Shown in pieces: positions 47,618-57,400 of a stretch of DNA of 64,000 nt. The position numbers and the translations under genes are program-made. Source of the DNA: Metasolibacillus sp. GTDB taxonomy: Bacteria; Bacillota; Bacilli; Bacillales_A; Planococcaceae. The stretch is from assembly GCF_025291715.1 (NCBI RefSeq), contig NZ_JAMBIZ010000002.1:184548-248547 (forward strand), in the 5' to 3' direction. Position 1 is the stretch's first letter, and every line of letters begins with the position of its first letter. The notes beneath the pieces are model-generated. The model searched no databases. It was not told the DNA's origin and worked only from the letters and a program-made list of their open reading frames with translations.

Positions 47618-47648
47618 GGCTGTCGGAATTTTTTTCCGACAGCTTTTT
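47618..47648 (+). terminator. Terminator of niaR
   Basis: GGCTGTCGGAA pairs with TTCCGACAGC and is followed by TTTTT. Confidence 0.85.
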
Positions 47649-47702
47649 CATTAGGCCAAGGTCACAAAATACAATCTGGAACGTAATTTTATTTCTAAAT
47701 TT

Positions 47703-47729
47703 TGAAACGCATTCCATTTTTACGTCGTC
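47703..47729 (+). promoter_or_regulatory. Candidate ECF-type promoter of the sigma gene
   Basis: TGAAAC (47703-47708), a 17-base gap and CGTC (47726-47729), the pattern of Bacillus ECF sigma promoters. It ends 23 bases before the ATG of the sigma factor gene and suggests autoregulation. Confidence 0.55.
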
Positions 47730-47752
47730 TTAGGGGCAAGAAAGGATGTGAG

Positions 47753-48301
47753 ATGATGACACGAGCAGAAAATATCCCATTCGATACGGTATTGGATACA
47801 CCCGAAGCATGGCTTGATACATTAATGGATACATACGGACTACCACTCACAAAGCTTACCTTTAGCTATGTTCAGGATTGGGGCAAGGCACAGGAAATTG
47901 TGCAAGATGTCTTCCTTACCTGTTACGAGCAATACAACAAAAGACATACTATCCAATCATATAAAGCATGGATTTATCGTATCGCCATTAATCGCGCAAA
48001 GGATTATTACCGTACAGCATGGTTTAAGCGAATCATTGTGAAGGATAGCGGCTTTGATCAACAGCTCCCTACCGCGCTGCATGCGGAGCATTTTGTAATC
48101 CAACAAGAAATAAATGAAGCATTAGCACATGCTGTACTCACATTGCCTACCAAATATCGAGAAGTCATTTTGCTTTATTACTATGAGGAATTATCTGTTC
48201 ATGAAGTCGCAACCATATTACGCTGTGGTGACAATACAGTAAAAACACGTTTAAAGCGAGCTCGCGAGAAATTGAAAACTTTGTTAGAAGGAAGGGATTA
48301 A
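47753..48301 (+). CDS. ECF-type RNA polymerase sigma factor
   Basis: 182 residues. Sigma region 2 is DWGKAQEIVQDVFLTCYEQY...IQSYKAWIYRIAINRAKDYYR (about 44-90), region 4 is LPTKYREVILLYYYEELSVHEVATILRCGDNTVKTRLKRAREKL (about 135-178). No region 3, so it is an ECF (group 4) factor. ATG 47753 follows AAAGGATG. It overlaps nothing and is followed after 1 base by a membrane anti-sigma candidate. The stimulus and regulon are unknown. Confidence 0.88.
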   Translation: MMTRAENIPFDTVLDTPEAWLDTLMDTYGLPLTKLTFSYVQDWGKAQEIVQDVFLTCYEQYNKRHTIQSYKAWIYRIAINRAKDYYRTAWFKRIIVKDSGFDQQLPTALHAEHFVIQQEINEALAHAVLTLPTKYREVILLYYYEELSVHEVATILRCGDNTVKTRLKRAREKLKTLLEGRD

Positions 48302-48302
48302 T

Positions 48303-49163
48303 ATGGAAAAGCAATTTAAAAATTTACCTGCCGCTTTGGAGCAGCATATTTTTCGAGAAGCACAATTTACCCATAGAGAACGTGCAACAATTCATGCAAA
48401 AACAAAGCAGAAAAAACAAGCGCGTTGGATGCCGCGCATCGTACTCGCTTTCTCAGCTATTATTTTTCTATTAATTGGTGCCACTTATTTGCAAAAAGAA
48501 CAGTCAGCAAGCTATCGTATTTCAAATAGCGATTTAGATGGTCAAATATTCAACACCCAACGGCACGGTGAGCATATTTCATATTTTTATTTTCAGGACA
48601 ATACCCTAGTCATCGTCCCTAAGTCGCTTTTCACTGAGGAAGAGATGGAGGGTAAAGAGCATTTTAAAGTACCACCCGGACAGCTGAATTATCATAATGT
48701 TTCGGTCAAAACAGAAGGAACAACTTACTTTGTTTATAGCGACAAAGAGCTGATTTTAACATTTGAAAAAATTGCACCGCGTATTGTTGTAGACCCAGAT
48801 GGCAATCGATATAGCTCTTCCCGCTATTTAAGCAAGGAATACGAACTACAATTTGTCAACCAATCAGCAATTAACCTATCAAATGTTGAATTGACAATCG
48901 GTGGGGAGAACTACACAGTGCCAAAAAACAATATTGAAAATAATGGCTCCTTGTCATTCAAAATTCCTCGTGCGGAGGATACATTCCATCATGCAATTAC
49001 GTTGGATGTCAGCTTTGACTATAAAGATGATAAAGGGAATAAACAGCGAGGAAAAATCGCACAGCCGTTTTCTTTAGATAACTCTTACAGTGATTACTAT
49101 ACGCTTGTTATTACTGGTGATTCCTATGATACACTAACGCTCACATTACAGGATACTGAATAA
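48303..49163 (+). CDS. Membrane anti-sigma factor candidate
   Basis: 286 residues. A basic cytosolic N-terminus of about 45 residues, one membrane segment (IVLAFSAIIFLLIGATYL, about 48-65) and a long extracellular beta-rich part containing IAPRIVVDPDGNRYSSSRYLSKEYELQF. The position directly after the ECF gene and single-pass topology fit an anti-sigma factor with a sensing exodomain. The sequence does not match the zinc-binding ZAS class (no HxxxCxxC), so the mode of sigma binding is unclear. Confidence 0.75.
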   Translation: MEKQFKNLPAALEQHIFREAQFTHRERATIHAKTKQKKQARWMPRIVLAFSAIIFLLIGATYLQKEQSASYRISNSDLDGQIFNTQRHGEHISYFYFQDNTLVIVPKSLFTEEEMEGKEHFKVPPGQLNYHNVSVKTEGTTYFVYSDKELILTFEKIAPRIVVDPDGNRYSSSRYLSKEYELQFVNQSAINLSNVELTIGGENYTVPKNNIENNGSLSFKIPRAEDTFHHAITLDVSFDYKDDKGNKQRGKIAQPFSLDNSYSDYYTLVITGDSYDTLTLTLQDTE

Positions 49164-49168
49164 AAAAA

Positions 49169-49197
49169 TAGCTAGAAAGCAGTCGCTTTCTAGCTTG
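49169..49197. terminator. Bidirectional terminator between anti-sigma and Tet-like genes
   Basis: AGCTAGAAAG (49171-49180) pairs with CTTTCTAGCT (49187-49196); A and T runs on both sides serve the convergent genes. Confidence 0.75.
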
Positions 49198-49199
49198 TT

Positions 49200-51134
49200 T
49201 CATTTCAAACAATGCATTGCCTGCTCTGCTTCATCCCAAGGAATTACTTCTCCCTTGCCCTTTTTACAAAAAATACTTGATGACGTATAAAGCGGGTCTG
49301 CGTTTTTATCATAGTTTTTCTGTGCGATAATTTCCTCAGTGTTATGGCATACATCATAGCCTGCAAACTGCAAGCTCAATGCACCTTTACCATTCGTATA
49401 GGCTGCAAAAATTGCGCTGTAGTTCATAAATGTTGCGACGGGCACTTTTCCAACTAGCATTGCAGTCGTTTCTGTCATCACAGGTGGCTCAAATGTACCA
49501 TGTGCCTGCTGTACATCAAACATCATGCGCCCAATAAAATCACTTGCTGCCTTCATTTTAACATCATAATAAGGCTCTAATAAAATATTTTCTGCCTGCT
49601 CCAACCCTTGGCGTAATGCACGGAAGGTCGCTTCTCGGAAATCACCACCTGACGTATATTCTACATGCCCTCGCCCTGTCAGTAGCGTAAATTTCATATC
49701 CGTTAAGGCAGAGCCTGTTAATAACCCATGGTGCTCTCTTTCAAATAAATGCTGCTCCACTAAGCGCATATTGCCAATTGATAGATGATCAGCATGACAA
49801 GCATTCACGAATTGAATCCCACTTCCCCGTGCGATGGGCTCCATCAATAAATGTACCTCTGCATAATGCTTCAACGGCTCGAAATGTCCATAGCCTGTCA
49901 CCGTTGAAGCAATTGTTTCTTTATAAATAATTTGCGGATCAGCAAACGTGATGGCTAAGTTGAAGCGTTCTTTGGCAACCTCTACAAGCACCTCTAGCTG
50001 AATGACCCCCATAACATGTACATGTATTTCCTGTAATTGCTCCTGCCAAATGGCACGTAATGATGGCTCCTCCTCGTTTAATAAGCGAAATTGCTGCCAC
50101 ACTTCCTTCATATGTAAAGCGCCATGATAAACGACCTTTGCTTGTAATGTCGGCACTAATTCAAAGCCGACCGCATCCTCTGTACCACCTAAAACCTGGC
50201 CAATAGCTGCTTGGCTCAAGCCCTTGACAGCAAAAACCTCGCCTGCCTCAACCGAAGTGACCGTTTCAAATTTCGCACCATTATACTGTCGAATTTCTGT
50301 TACTTTTTCTGTCGTTTTATCAAATGTAAAGGCATCTCGCACTTGTAAACGCCCCTGCAATGCCTTCATAAACGTTAGTCGCTGTCCGCTAGCATCATGC
50401 CGAATTTTAAATACCTCTGCTTGAAATGGTGCTATTGTATCAAAGCTTGTCATAGTTAATTTTGCAAGCTGCTCGAAAAATGGGTACACGCCTTCATCCT
50501 TTAATGCAGAGCCTGTCATGCAGACGAAAAGCTGGCGTGCTGCAATTTGCTGTTGAAGTTGCTGCTTTACCATTGCCTCATCCAATTCACCAGCTAGAAA
50601 GAGGTCGAGCAGTTGTTCATCACGCTCTGCTAACCATTCTTTTACAGCCTCCTCATGATAATCCTCTTCTATCCATAAAATTTCCTCAGATAGCTCCTGC
50701 CGCATCGCCGCAAGCACCTCCTGCGGATTTGCGCCCTCCCGATCGGTTTTATTAATAAATAAAAAAGTTGGCACATTGTATTTTTGCAGCAATTGCCAAA
50801 CCGTTTCCGTATGCCCTTGAATGCCCTCTACAGCACTAACAATCACAATGGCATAGTCCATCACACGGATTGCGCGCTCCATTTCAGGTGAAAAATCGAC
50901 ATGGCCTGGTGTGTCAATTAATGTATATGTATCTCCTTCATATTGAAAGCGTCCTTGCTCTGCAAAAATTGTAATGCCACGTGCCCTTTCCAATGCATGA
51001 TAATCTAAATGTGCATCTTGATTATCAACACGCCCTTTTTCTTTAATGCTGTCCATATGGTAAAGTAGCTGCTCAGAAAAAGTTGTTTTTCCCGCATCTA
51101 CATGTGCTAAAATCCCAATTGTTTTAAACATCAT
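49200..51134 (-). CDS. Tet(M)-like ribosomal protection-type GTPase
   Basis: About 644 residues, the length of Tet(M)-class proteins. GTPase signatures: G1 AHVDAGKTT (10-18), G2 RGITI, G3 DTPGHVDF, G4 FINKTDREG; then EF-G-like domains II to V, domain IV containing GYGHFEPLKHYAEVHL and a C-terminus WDEAEQAMHCLK unlike EF-G. EF-G relatives of this type remove tetracycline from the ribosome, but chromosomal members with no mobile context may have other roles, so no tet symbol is given. ATG 51134/51131 follow AAAAGGTG. Confidence 0.78.
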   Translation of the reverse strand: MMFKTIGILAHVDAGKTTFSEQLLYHMDSIKEKGRVDNQDAHLDYHALERARGITIFAEQGRFQYEGDTYTLIDTPGHVDFSPEMERAIRVMDYAIVIVSAVEGIQGHTETVWQLLQKYNVPTFLFINKTDREGANPQEVLAAMRQELSEEILWIEEDYHEEAVKEWLAERDEQLLDLFLAGELDEAMVKQQLQQQIAARQLFVCMTGSALKDEGVYPFFEQLAKLTMTSFDTIAPFQAEVFKIRHDASGQRLTFMKALQGRLQVRDAFTFDKTTEKVTEIRQYNGAKFETVTSVEAGEVFAVKGLSQAAIGQVLGGTEDAVGFELVPTLQAKVVYHGALHMKEVWQQFRLLNEEEPSLRAIWQEQLQEIHVHVMGVIQLEVLVEVAKERFNLAITFADPQIIYKETIASTVTGYGHFEPLKHYAEVHLLMEPIARGSGIQFVNACHADHLSIGNMRLVEQHLFEREHHGLLTGSALTDMKFTLLTGRGHVEYTSGGDFREATFRALRQGLEQAENILLEPYYDVKMKAASDFIGRMMFDVQQAHGTFEPPVMTETTAMLVGKVPVATFMNYSAIFAAYTNGKGALSLQFAGYDVCHNTEEIIAQKNYDKNADPLYTSSSIFCKKGKGEVIPWDEAEQAMHCLK

Positions 51135-51159
51135 TTCACCTTTTCCATTAGATTCCCAA

Positions 51160-51188
51160 TCGACTTTAGTCATCATTTTGTGTATAAT
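51160..51188 (+). promoter_or_regulatory. Promoter of the GGDEF gene
   Basis: TCGACT (51160-51165), 17-base spacer, TATAAT (51183-51188). The -35 lies just upstream of the divergent Tet-like start, so the two genes share this short control region. Confidence 0.7.
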
Positions 51189-51229
51189 AGTAACAATTTA
51201 TTTGATACTTCAGTTAGGAGTCCATTTGT

Positions 51230-52390
51230 ATGTCACTTTTGCTGTTTGATATGAAAACAGTCATTTCATTGCTAGTTATTGGAAATATTTGTACCATTAT
51301 ACTCATTTCTGCATATAGTTATCAATATAATAATCGCACTGTTTGGACTTTTGTTTTAGGAAAACTCCTACAAGTTATCGCATTCACTATGCTATTATTA
51401 CGTGACATCCTACCATTTACCCTCTCTGTTTTTTTAAGCAATACCTCGTTGCTTATTGGAACAATGATAGAATGTATTGCACTATTAATGCTGCTTAAAT
51501 GCTTAACAACAACTGTCAAAAGAACTGTATTTATTGTAACATTAATAGGTTTGTTTAGCTTTTATTCAGCTATTTTGTTTTATAATTTTGAAAATGTGCG
51601 CATTGCTGTTATATCTATTACGATTTTCACACTTATTATATTTCCAGTTTACTCCTTTTACCAAAATCGGAAAACATCCATTTTACAATATATTATGCTG
51701 ATTTTATATAGTGCTATCGCTCTATCACTTATGTTTCGTGCATACAATGCCTTATTTATCTCAACAGATGTCACACTTTTTGCAGAAAACAGATACCAAA
51801 CGCTTGCTTTTTTAACACGTTTTATTGAGATGTTAGTTGGCAGCATTGGCTTTATTTTACTTGCAAAAGAACAAACCGATATTGAGCTAACACGAATGGC
51901 GATGCTGGATGAATTAACGAATATTTATAATAGACGTGCCTTTATTCAACGTGCAAATGCGTTAATTGCTACAGAATTAAAGAGAGAAAAACAATTATCC
52001 TTTATTATTTTCGATATTGATCGCTTTAAAGGAATTAATGATACATATGGGCATGATATTGGGGATTATATATTAAGGGAAATTTCGCAGTTAATTACCA
52101 ATACACTGCCAAAAGACGCCATTTTTGGTCGCTATGGTGGAGATGAATTTGTTATTTTAGTGCCTAATTGCAATCGTGACAATGCGAAGCAGCTAGCAGA
52201 AGCTTTGCGCATGGCTGTTTTACATCACCCATTTGAATATATTTCGACAGCATGCACACTAAGCTTAGGCGTTGCTACAACGGAGGTTATCACAACTATA
52301 TCTCTAGATGGGCTCTATAAAAATGCAGATAAAGCTTTATATCGTGCTAAGGAAAATGGACGTAATCAAGTTTATGCTATGAGCTTTTAA
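51230..52390 (+). CDS. Membrane diguanylate cyclase (GGDEF)
   Basis: 386 residues. Six to seven predicted membrane segments (about 10-210) form the sensor; a short helix leads to the GGDEF domain (about 222-385) with LDELTNIYNRRAF, IDRFKGINDTYGH, the active site GRYGGDEFVIL and KADKALYRAKENGRN-like NADKALYRAKENGRN. GGDEF is intact, so c-di-GMP synthesis is likely. No EAL or PilZ gene is in view. AGGAG precedes ATG 51230. Confidence 0.88.
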   Translation: MSLLLFDMKTVISLLVIGNICTIILISAYSYQYNNRTVWTFVLGKLLQVIAFTMLLLRDILPFTLSVFLSNTSLLIGTMIECIALLMLLKCLTTTVKRTVFIVTLIGLFSFYSAILFYNFENVRIAVISITIFTLIIFPVYSFYQNRKTSILQYIMLILYSAIALSLMFRAYNALFISTDVTLFAENRYQTLAFLTRFIEMLVGSIGFILLAKEQTDIELTRMAMLDELTNIYNRRAFIQRANALIATELKREKQLSFIIFDIDRFKGINDTYGHDIGDYILREISQLITNTLPKDAIFGRYGGDEFVILVPNCNRDNAKQLAEALRMAVLHHPFEYISTACTLSLGVATTEVITTISLDGLYKNADKALYRAKENGRNQVYAMSF

Positions 52391-52447
52391 CGCCAAAATT
52401 AAGCATTTACTTAACATGATTTTGTAGAAAGCTCTCTAACCTTTCCT

Positions 52448-52831
52448 CTATAAAAAACGTTGACGCACATCCGCTGATGGCAATTCACATACCTCTTTTT
52501 TCCCAAACCATTTATAGCGATTTTTTGCAATGATATTATATGCAATATTGCGAATACTAGCAGGTACAACGATAAATAGATAAGCAAAGCGCCAGCCACC
52601 TTGCAGTCGCCGCGCAATTTTTAAGGCGGCTGTTGATTGTACATAATAGCTTTCATTTTCGACTAGTACGATACTATCTGTTGGCGGTACATGATAGCGT
52701 GCTAATAGCTCTTTTCCTACATCACTCTGCAATGATGCAAATTGAAAATAGACTTGCGGGTCTCGCTTAATAATAAATTGAACGCTTGCATCACAAAAAT
52801 GACATTGTCCATCAAATAATACAATTGCCAT
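52448..52831 (-). CDS. DCC (DUF393) thiol-disulfide oxidoreductase-like protein
   Basis: 127 residues. LFDGQCHFCDASVQFIIKRD carries the DGxCxxC motif of DCC/DUF393 proteins, a thioredoxin-like family of mostly uncharacterised redox role; YRWFGKKEVCELPSADVRQRFL at the end is also typical. ATG 52831 follows GAGGTGAGG; the frame extends to 52903 but then overlaps pheA. It starts 10 bases after the pheA stop and may be co-transcribed. Confidence 0.85.
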   Translation of the reverse strand: MAIVLFDGQCHFCDASVQFIIKRDPQVYFQFASLQSDVGKELLARYHVPPTDSIVLVENESYYVQSTAALKIARRLQGGWRFAYLFIVVPASIRNIAYNIIAKNRYKWFGKKEVCELPSADVRQRFL

Positions 52832-52841
52832 TGTCCTCACC

Positions 52842-53711
52842 TCATTCTGGTGTTGTGTAACTATAGTATGTACCGAGAGATTTGACGGTACAGCCGAGCG
52901 CATGCAGCTCCTCTACCGCACCTTTCATCATCGGTTCTTCCTCATCCGCTAATACATCAACAATAAAGAAATAATCCCCTAAGCCTGTTTTTAATGGGCG
53001 TGATTCAATTTTACTCAAATTCAGCTTGCGCCATGCAAATACCGATAGCACTTGATGAAGTGCACCGGATACATCTGATGGCAATGTCACCATAAATGTT
53101 GTTTTTGCTACTTCATTATCCATTTTAGGCAAGCGAATATTTTCTTTTGATAAAACGAAGAAGCGTGTATGGTTGAAATGAAAATCGTGAATGTTTTTCT
53201 CTACGATTGTTAAGCCATATTTTTCCGCAGCCGCGCTATTGGCAATCGCCGCGATGCATTGCTCTGGTGAATCTGCAATAAGCTTTGCGGCAGCAGCTGT
53301 GGATGAATATTGGTGCAACGGCACACCGCTAAAGCGATAAAATAAATATTTATGACATTGTGCTAGCGCATGTGGATGGGAGTATACCGCTTCAATGCTT
53401 TGCCAATTTTTCACTTGTTTTGGATGCACCATTAAATGCTGCTGGATTTTCGATGTTACTTCCCCTACTACATATAAGTCTGCCTCATGGAATAAGTAAT
53501 CAATTGTTAACGGCACAGAGCCTTCTAAAGCATTTTCTAAAGGAACAACCGCAAGCTCCACTTTCCCCTCTGCCACAGCTTCAATACATTCAGGAATCGA
53601 AGCTTGTGGCATGAGCCAATCGTTTGGGAATAAGCCCTTTGTCGCTAAATATGTAAATGATGCTTCCGGTCCTAAATAAGCGATACGCTTTTCCCAATTT
53701 TGTGTTGACAT
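52842..53711 (-). CDS. pheA: Prephenate dehydratase
   Basis: 289 residues. It converts prephenate to phenylpyruvate for phenylalanine synthesis. AYLGPEASFTYLA start, the PDT domain with NHTRFFVLSKE motif (NxTRF, about 183-193) and a C-terminal regulatory ACT domain with LSKIESRPLKTGLGDYFFIVDV (ESRP motif for Phe binding). Feedback inhibition by Phe is expected. 86 bases after pheB. Confidence 0.94.
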   Translation of the reverse strand: MSTQNWEKRIAYLGPEASFTYLATKGLFPNDWLMPQASIPECIEAVAEGKVELAVVPLENALEGSVPLTIDYLFHEADLYVVGEVTSKIQQHLMVHPKQVKNWQSIEAVYSHPHALAQCHKYLFYRFSGVPLHQYSSTAAAAKLIADSPEQCIAAIANSAAAEKYGLTIVEKNIHDFHFNHTRFFVLSKENIRLPKMDNEVAKTTFMVTLPSDVSGALHQVLSVFAWRKLNLSKIESRPLKTGLGDYFFIVDVLADEEEPMMKGAVEELHALGCTVKSLGTYYSYTTPE

Positions 53712-53767
53712 TTAATATTTCCCTCTCTTTATTTCAAAATTTTCAGTTTTCAGTATTTAAAGAAATA

Positions 53768-53793
53768 CTGCCATACATATCGTATGACAGCCT
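53768..53793 (-). terminator. Hairpin after pheB
   Basis: CTGTCATACG and CGTATGGCAG-type arms (CTGCCATAC/GTATGACAG on the plus strand) with moderate T content after it on the minus strand, in the 86-base gap before pheA. Confidence 0.5.
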
Positions 53794-53797
53794 TTCT

Positions 53798-54253
53798 TTA
53801 TAACGCACCTGAGCTAATGACTTCCGCTGATTCGATAAATTCAAGGCGCTTTAATAGCTGAACTAATTCATTTAAATCAACCGCCATATTCGTCACATCT
53901 AGCGACAACGTAACGTTTGCACGCCCTTGAATCGGTATCGTTTGATGTATCGTTAATACATTGCAGTGTGCCTCTGAAATCGTTTCAAGTAATTTAGCTA
54001 AGGAGCCTTTGCGGTCCTGTAGCTGCAAAAACAATGTCAATATGCGCTCTTGTACGATAGAATGGAAAGGAAAAACAGCATCGCGATATTTATAAAATGC
54101 GCTACGTGATAAATCCACTTCTTTGACCGCATCCCAAATCGAGGCGACAGCACCCGTTTGTAATAATTCTTTTGCCTCTAATGTTTTTTGCATCGCATCT
54201 GTCAAAACATCCTCACGCACTAAATAATAGCGCTGATTTGCTATGTTTTTCAT
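53798..54253 (-). CDS. pheB: ACT-domain protein PheB
   Basis: 151 residues: a helical N-terminal part with an HTH-like segment (TGAVASIWDAVKEVDLSRSAFYKYRDAVFPF, about 32-62) and a C-terminal ACT domain (LTLFLQLQDRKGSLAKLLETISEAHCNVLTIHQ, about 73-105). This is the PheB/YszB family found between obg and pheA in Bacilli; likely an amino-acid-responsive regulator, despite its old chorismate mutase annotation. Confidence 0.88.
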   Translation of the reverse strand: MKNIANQRYYLVREDVLTDAMQKTLEAKELLQTGAVASIWDAVKEVDLSRSAFYKYRDAVFPFHSIVQERILTLFLQLQDRKGSLAKLLETISEAHCNVLTIHQTIPIQGRANVTLSLDVTNMAVDLNELVQLLKRLEFIESAEVISSGAL

Positions 54254-54271
54254 CTTTCCTACCCCCGAGCA

Positions 54272-55561
54272 TTAATCTACAAAGTCAAATTCAAATTCCA
54301 TTAAGCGAACTGTATCGCCATTTTCCGCACCGCGTTTACGCAACGCATCATCGACGCCCATCGCACGCAATTGACGAGCAAAGCGTCGAATACCATCCTC
54401 ACGACTAAAGTCTGTCATTTTAAACAGACGCTCAATCGAATAGCCTGATAGCACAAATGCGCCATCATCATCGCGTGTAATGTCGAAATCTTCACCTTGT
54501 TTTTCATATTTGTAAAGCACTGTTGCGTCAGATTCTTCTTCTGTAATATCATGCAACTCAAATTGTGGTGTCACTTCTAGTAAGTCTGCCACTTCAAATA
54601 GCACGGCTTTCAAGCCTTGACGTGATACCGCAGAAACAGGGAATACTTTTACACTGTCACCCACTTTTTCAAGGAATGCTTGTAAGTTTTCCTCCGCATC
54701 AGGCATGTCCATTTTATTTGCTACAACAATTTGTGGACGCTCTGTTAAGCGTAAATCGTATTGCTGTAGCTCTTCATTAATTGTCACATAATCCTCATAT
54801 GGATCACGACCTTCCATGCCACTCATATCAATGACATGAACGATAACTCTTGTGCGCTCAATATGGCGTAAAAATTGCATCCCTAGACCAACACCTTGAT
54901 GCGCACCTTCAATCAAGCCTGGTAAATCGGCCATCGCAAATGAACGACCATCGTCTGTTTCAACCATACCTAAATTCGGTACGATTGTCGTAAAATGATA
55001 GGCACCGATTTTTGGCTTCGCTGCTGAAACGACAGAAAGCAATGTTGATTTCCCAACTGATGGGAAGCCTACTAGCCCAACGTCGGCTAATACTTTTAAT
55101 TCCAAAATTACATCTAGCTCTTGCCCTGGCTCGCCTTTTTCCGCAAGCTCTGGTGCAGGGTTTGCAGGTGTTGCAAAACGGCAATTACCTCGTCCACCAC
55201 GACCAGCTTTCGCAATAACCGCTGTTTGTCCTTCTTCAACTAAATCGGCAATTACAGCCTTCGTTTCCGCATTAATGACAACCGTACCTGGTGGCACCTT
55301 AATGACTAAATCAGATGCTTTACGACCATGCATCCCTTTACTCATGCCATGCTCCCCACGCTCTGCCTTGAAATGGCGCTTATAGCGGAAGTCCATTAAT
55401 GTACGCAAGCCTTCATCAACTTGGAATACGACATTTCCACCATGACCGCCATCTCCACCAGCTGGACCGCCATTTGGTACATATTTTTCACGACGGAAGG
55501 CAACCATACCATCTCCGCCATCTCCACCTTTTACATAAATTTTCACGTGATCGACAAACAT
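54272..55561 (-). CDS. obg: GTPase Obg
   Basis: 429 residues: a glycine-rich Obg fold ([34 protein letters not shown]), a GTPase domain with G1 [10 protein letters not shown]3 DLPGLIEGA and G4 ANKMDMPDA, and a C-terminal OCT domain of about 70 residues. It works in ribosome assembly and in sporulation onset. ATG 55561 directly follows the spo0B stop with GGAGTG upstream. Confidence 0.95.
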   Translation of the reverse strand: MFVDHVKIYVKGGDGGDGMVAFRREKYVPNGGPAGGDGGHGGNVVFQVDEGLRTLMDFRYKRHFKAERGEHGMSKGMHGRKASDLVIKVPPGTVVINAETKAVIADLVEEGQTAVIAKAGRGGRGNCRFATPANPAPELAEKGEPGQELDVILELKVLADVGLVGFPSVGKSTLLSVVSAAKPKIGAYHFTTIVPNLGMVETDDGRSFAMADLPGLIEGAHQGVGLGMQFLRHIERTRVIVHVIDMSGMEGRDPYEDYVTINEELQQYDLRLTERPQIVVANKMDMPDAEENLQAFLEKVGDSVKVFPVSAVSRQGLKAVLFEVADLLEVTPQFELHDITEEESDATVLYKYEKQGEDFDITRDDDGAFVLSGYSIERLFKMTDFSREDGIRRFARQLRAMGVDDALRKRGAENGDTVRLMEFEFDFVD

Positions 55562-55566
55562 TGTTT

Positions 55567-56094
55567 TCACTCCAGTCCTGCGCTTAATACATAGTGTAAC
55601 GAGTTTTCGGTCACTTCTATTATATCAATGCACATATGTTCTATTTCGCTTATGAGTGATGCCTTTGACCAATGCCCAGTTAAATGAAAACTCAACTGGA
55701 ATTGTGTCGCATCTGATGTTGTTACAATGTGAAGCTGATGCTCAGCATATGCATCAAGCCCATCATAAATATGGATAACTGTATTTTCCAAGTATCGTGC
55801 TAGCGCTTCATCAAGCTGTGGGTGATTAACAACTTGTTTTACATCGCTATCAAGCTTTAATTCAATTGCTGGAAAGCGCCAAGCAAACGTTTGAATCCAT
55901 TCTGAAGTTCGTGGTAGCTGCAATTTATTCATATTTGATAGCATTTTACTATCTTCTGCAATATTTTGAATGATTTGCTTCGCTTCTTCAATTCGCTGTA
56001 AATCTAAATACATTTGAATCAAATTCAGTTGATTCAAAAAATCATGATTCGCAAAACGCAATACGTCATTAATCGTTAATGGCTTTGTTGTCAT
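55567..56094 (-). CDS. spo0B: Spo0B-like sporulation phosphotransferase
   Basis: 175 residues. The helical hairpin domain holds [18 protein letters not shown]17 in NHDFLNQL corresponds to the histidine that relays phosphate from Spo0F to Spo0A. The C-terminal half has a degenerate histidine-kinase ATPase-like fold. Position immediately before obg matches B. subtilis. The presence of spo0B indicates a working sporulation phosphorelay. Confidence 0.85.
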   Translation of the reverse strand: MTTKPLTINDVLRFANHDFLNQLNLIQMYLDLQRIEEAKQIIQNIAEDSKMLSNMNKLQLPRTSEWIQTFAWRFPAIELKLDSDVKQVVNHPQLDEALARYLENTVIHIYDGLDAYAEHQLHIVTTSDATQFQLSFHLTGHWSKASLISEIEHMCIDIIEVTENSLHYVLSAGLE

Positions 56095-56215
56095 GTACTA
56101 CACTCCAATCAGTATCGTTATTAGTATAGCAAGTTTTGCAGCTTTTTTCCCTAAAACAGCGTAGAAAAATTTGAGCTTTTCAATACTTAAGAAAATTTCA
56201 ATCATCCATTGACAG

Positions 56216-56256
56216 AAAAAAGGCTGACGCGTAAGTTAAAGCTTTACGCGTCAGCC
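56216..56256 (-). terminator. Terminator of rplU-prp-rpmA
   Basis: GGCTGACGCGTAA pairs perfectly with TTACGCGTCAGCC and is followed by six T residues on the minus strand. Confidence 0.9.
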
Positions 56257-56270
56257 CTATTTTGTAACCC

Positions 56271-56922
<652 letters not shown>

Positions 56923-56938
56923 TCGGCTCCCCCTAAAA

Positions 56939-57247
56939 TTAAGCGTTGATTGCTTCAACAACTAATTTCGTGTATGGTTGACGATGACCTTGTTTACGAC
57001 GGTAGTTTTTCTTCGCTTTCATTTTGAAAACAGTAATTTTTTTAGCGCGGCCTTCTTTTACAACTTTCGCTGTAACAGTTGCACCAGCAACAGTTGGAGC
57101 ACCAACTTTAACTGTTTCTCCACCTACGAATAAAACTTTGTCAAATGTTACGATTTCGTCAGCAGCTACACCTAGTTTTTCAACATAGATTTCTTGACCT
57201 GCTTCAACTTTGATTTGTTTACCACCAGTTTCGATAATTGCGTACAT
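56939..57247 (-). CDS. rplU: Ribosomal protein bL21
   Basis: 102 residues, standard: [20 protein letters not shown] at the start and [21 protein letters not shown] at the RNA-binding end. Preceded by the L21 leader and its own promoter. Confidence 0.96.
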   Translation of the reverse strand: MYAIIETGGKQIKVEAGQEIYVEKLGVAADEIVTFDKVLFVGGETVKVGAPTVAGATVTAKVVKEGRAKKITVFKMKAKKNYRRKQGHRQPYTKLVVEAINA

Positions 57248-57251
57248 TAAA

Positions 57252-57365
57252 ATGCACCTCCTCTTTAGACTAAGACTCGCCTGTTACTATCAAGGTGTTA
57301 GCAAACTTCATGCTAATCTTAGGCACCTTGCCAGTGCGGTTGTAGCGGGTGCTACAAACAATAAC
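57252..57365 (-). ncRNA. L21 leader
   Basis: Between the promoter at 57372-57400 and the rplU start is a structured leader: a first hairpin GTAGC/GCTAC and a second with CAAGGTG/CACCTTG enclosing TTAGCA/TGCTAA. This matches the widespread Bacillota L21 leader, which is thought to mediate autogenous control by a ribosomal protein. Identification by position and hairpin content. Confidence 0.75.
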
Positions 57366-57371
57366 ATTAAA

Positions 57372-57400
57372 ATACTACCATAAGAAAAAACTTACGTCAA
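57372..57400 (-). promoter_or_regulatory. rplU promoter inside the end of spoIVFB
   Basis: Minus strand -35 TTGACG (57395-57400), 17-base spacer, -10 TAGTAT (57372-57377). The -35 overlaps the last codons of spoIVFB. Confidence 0.8.

Noticed and set aside
49200..51134. Calling the GTPase tet(M)
   Set aside because: No mobile context or leader peptide, and the C-terminal region looks divergent; resistance is unproven.
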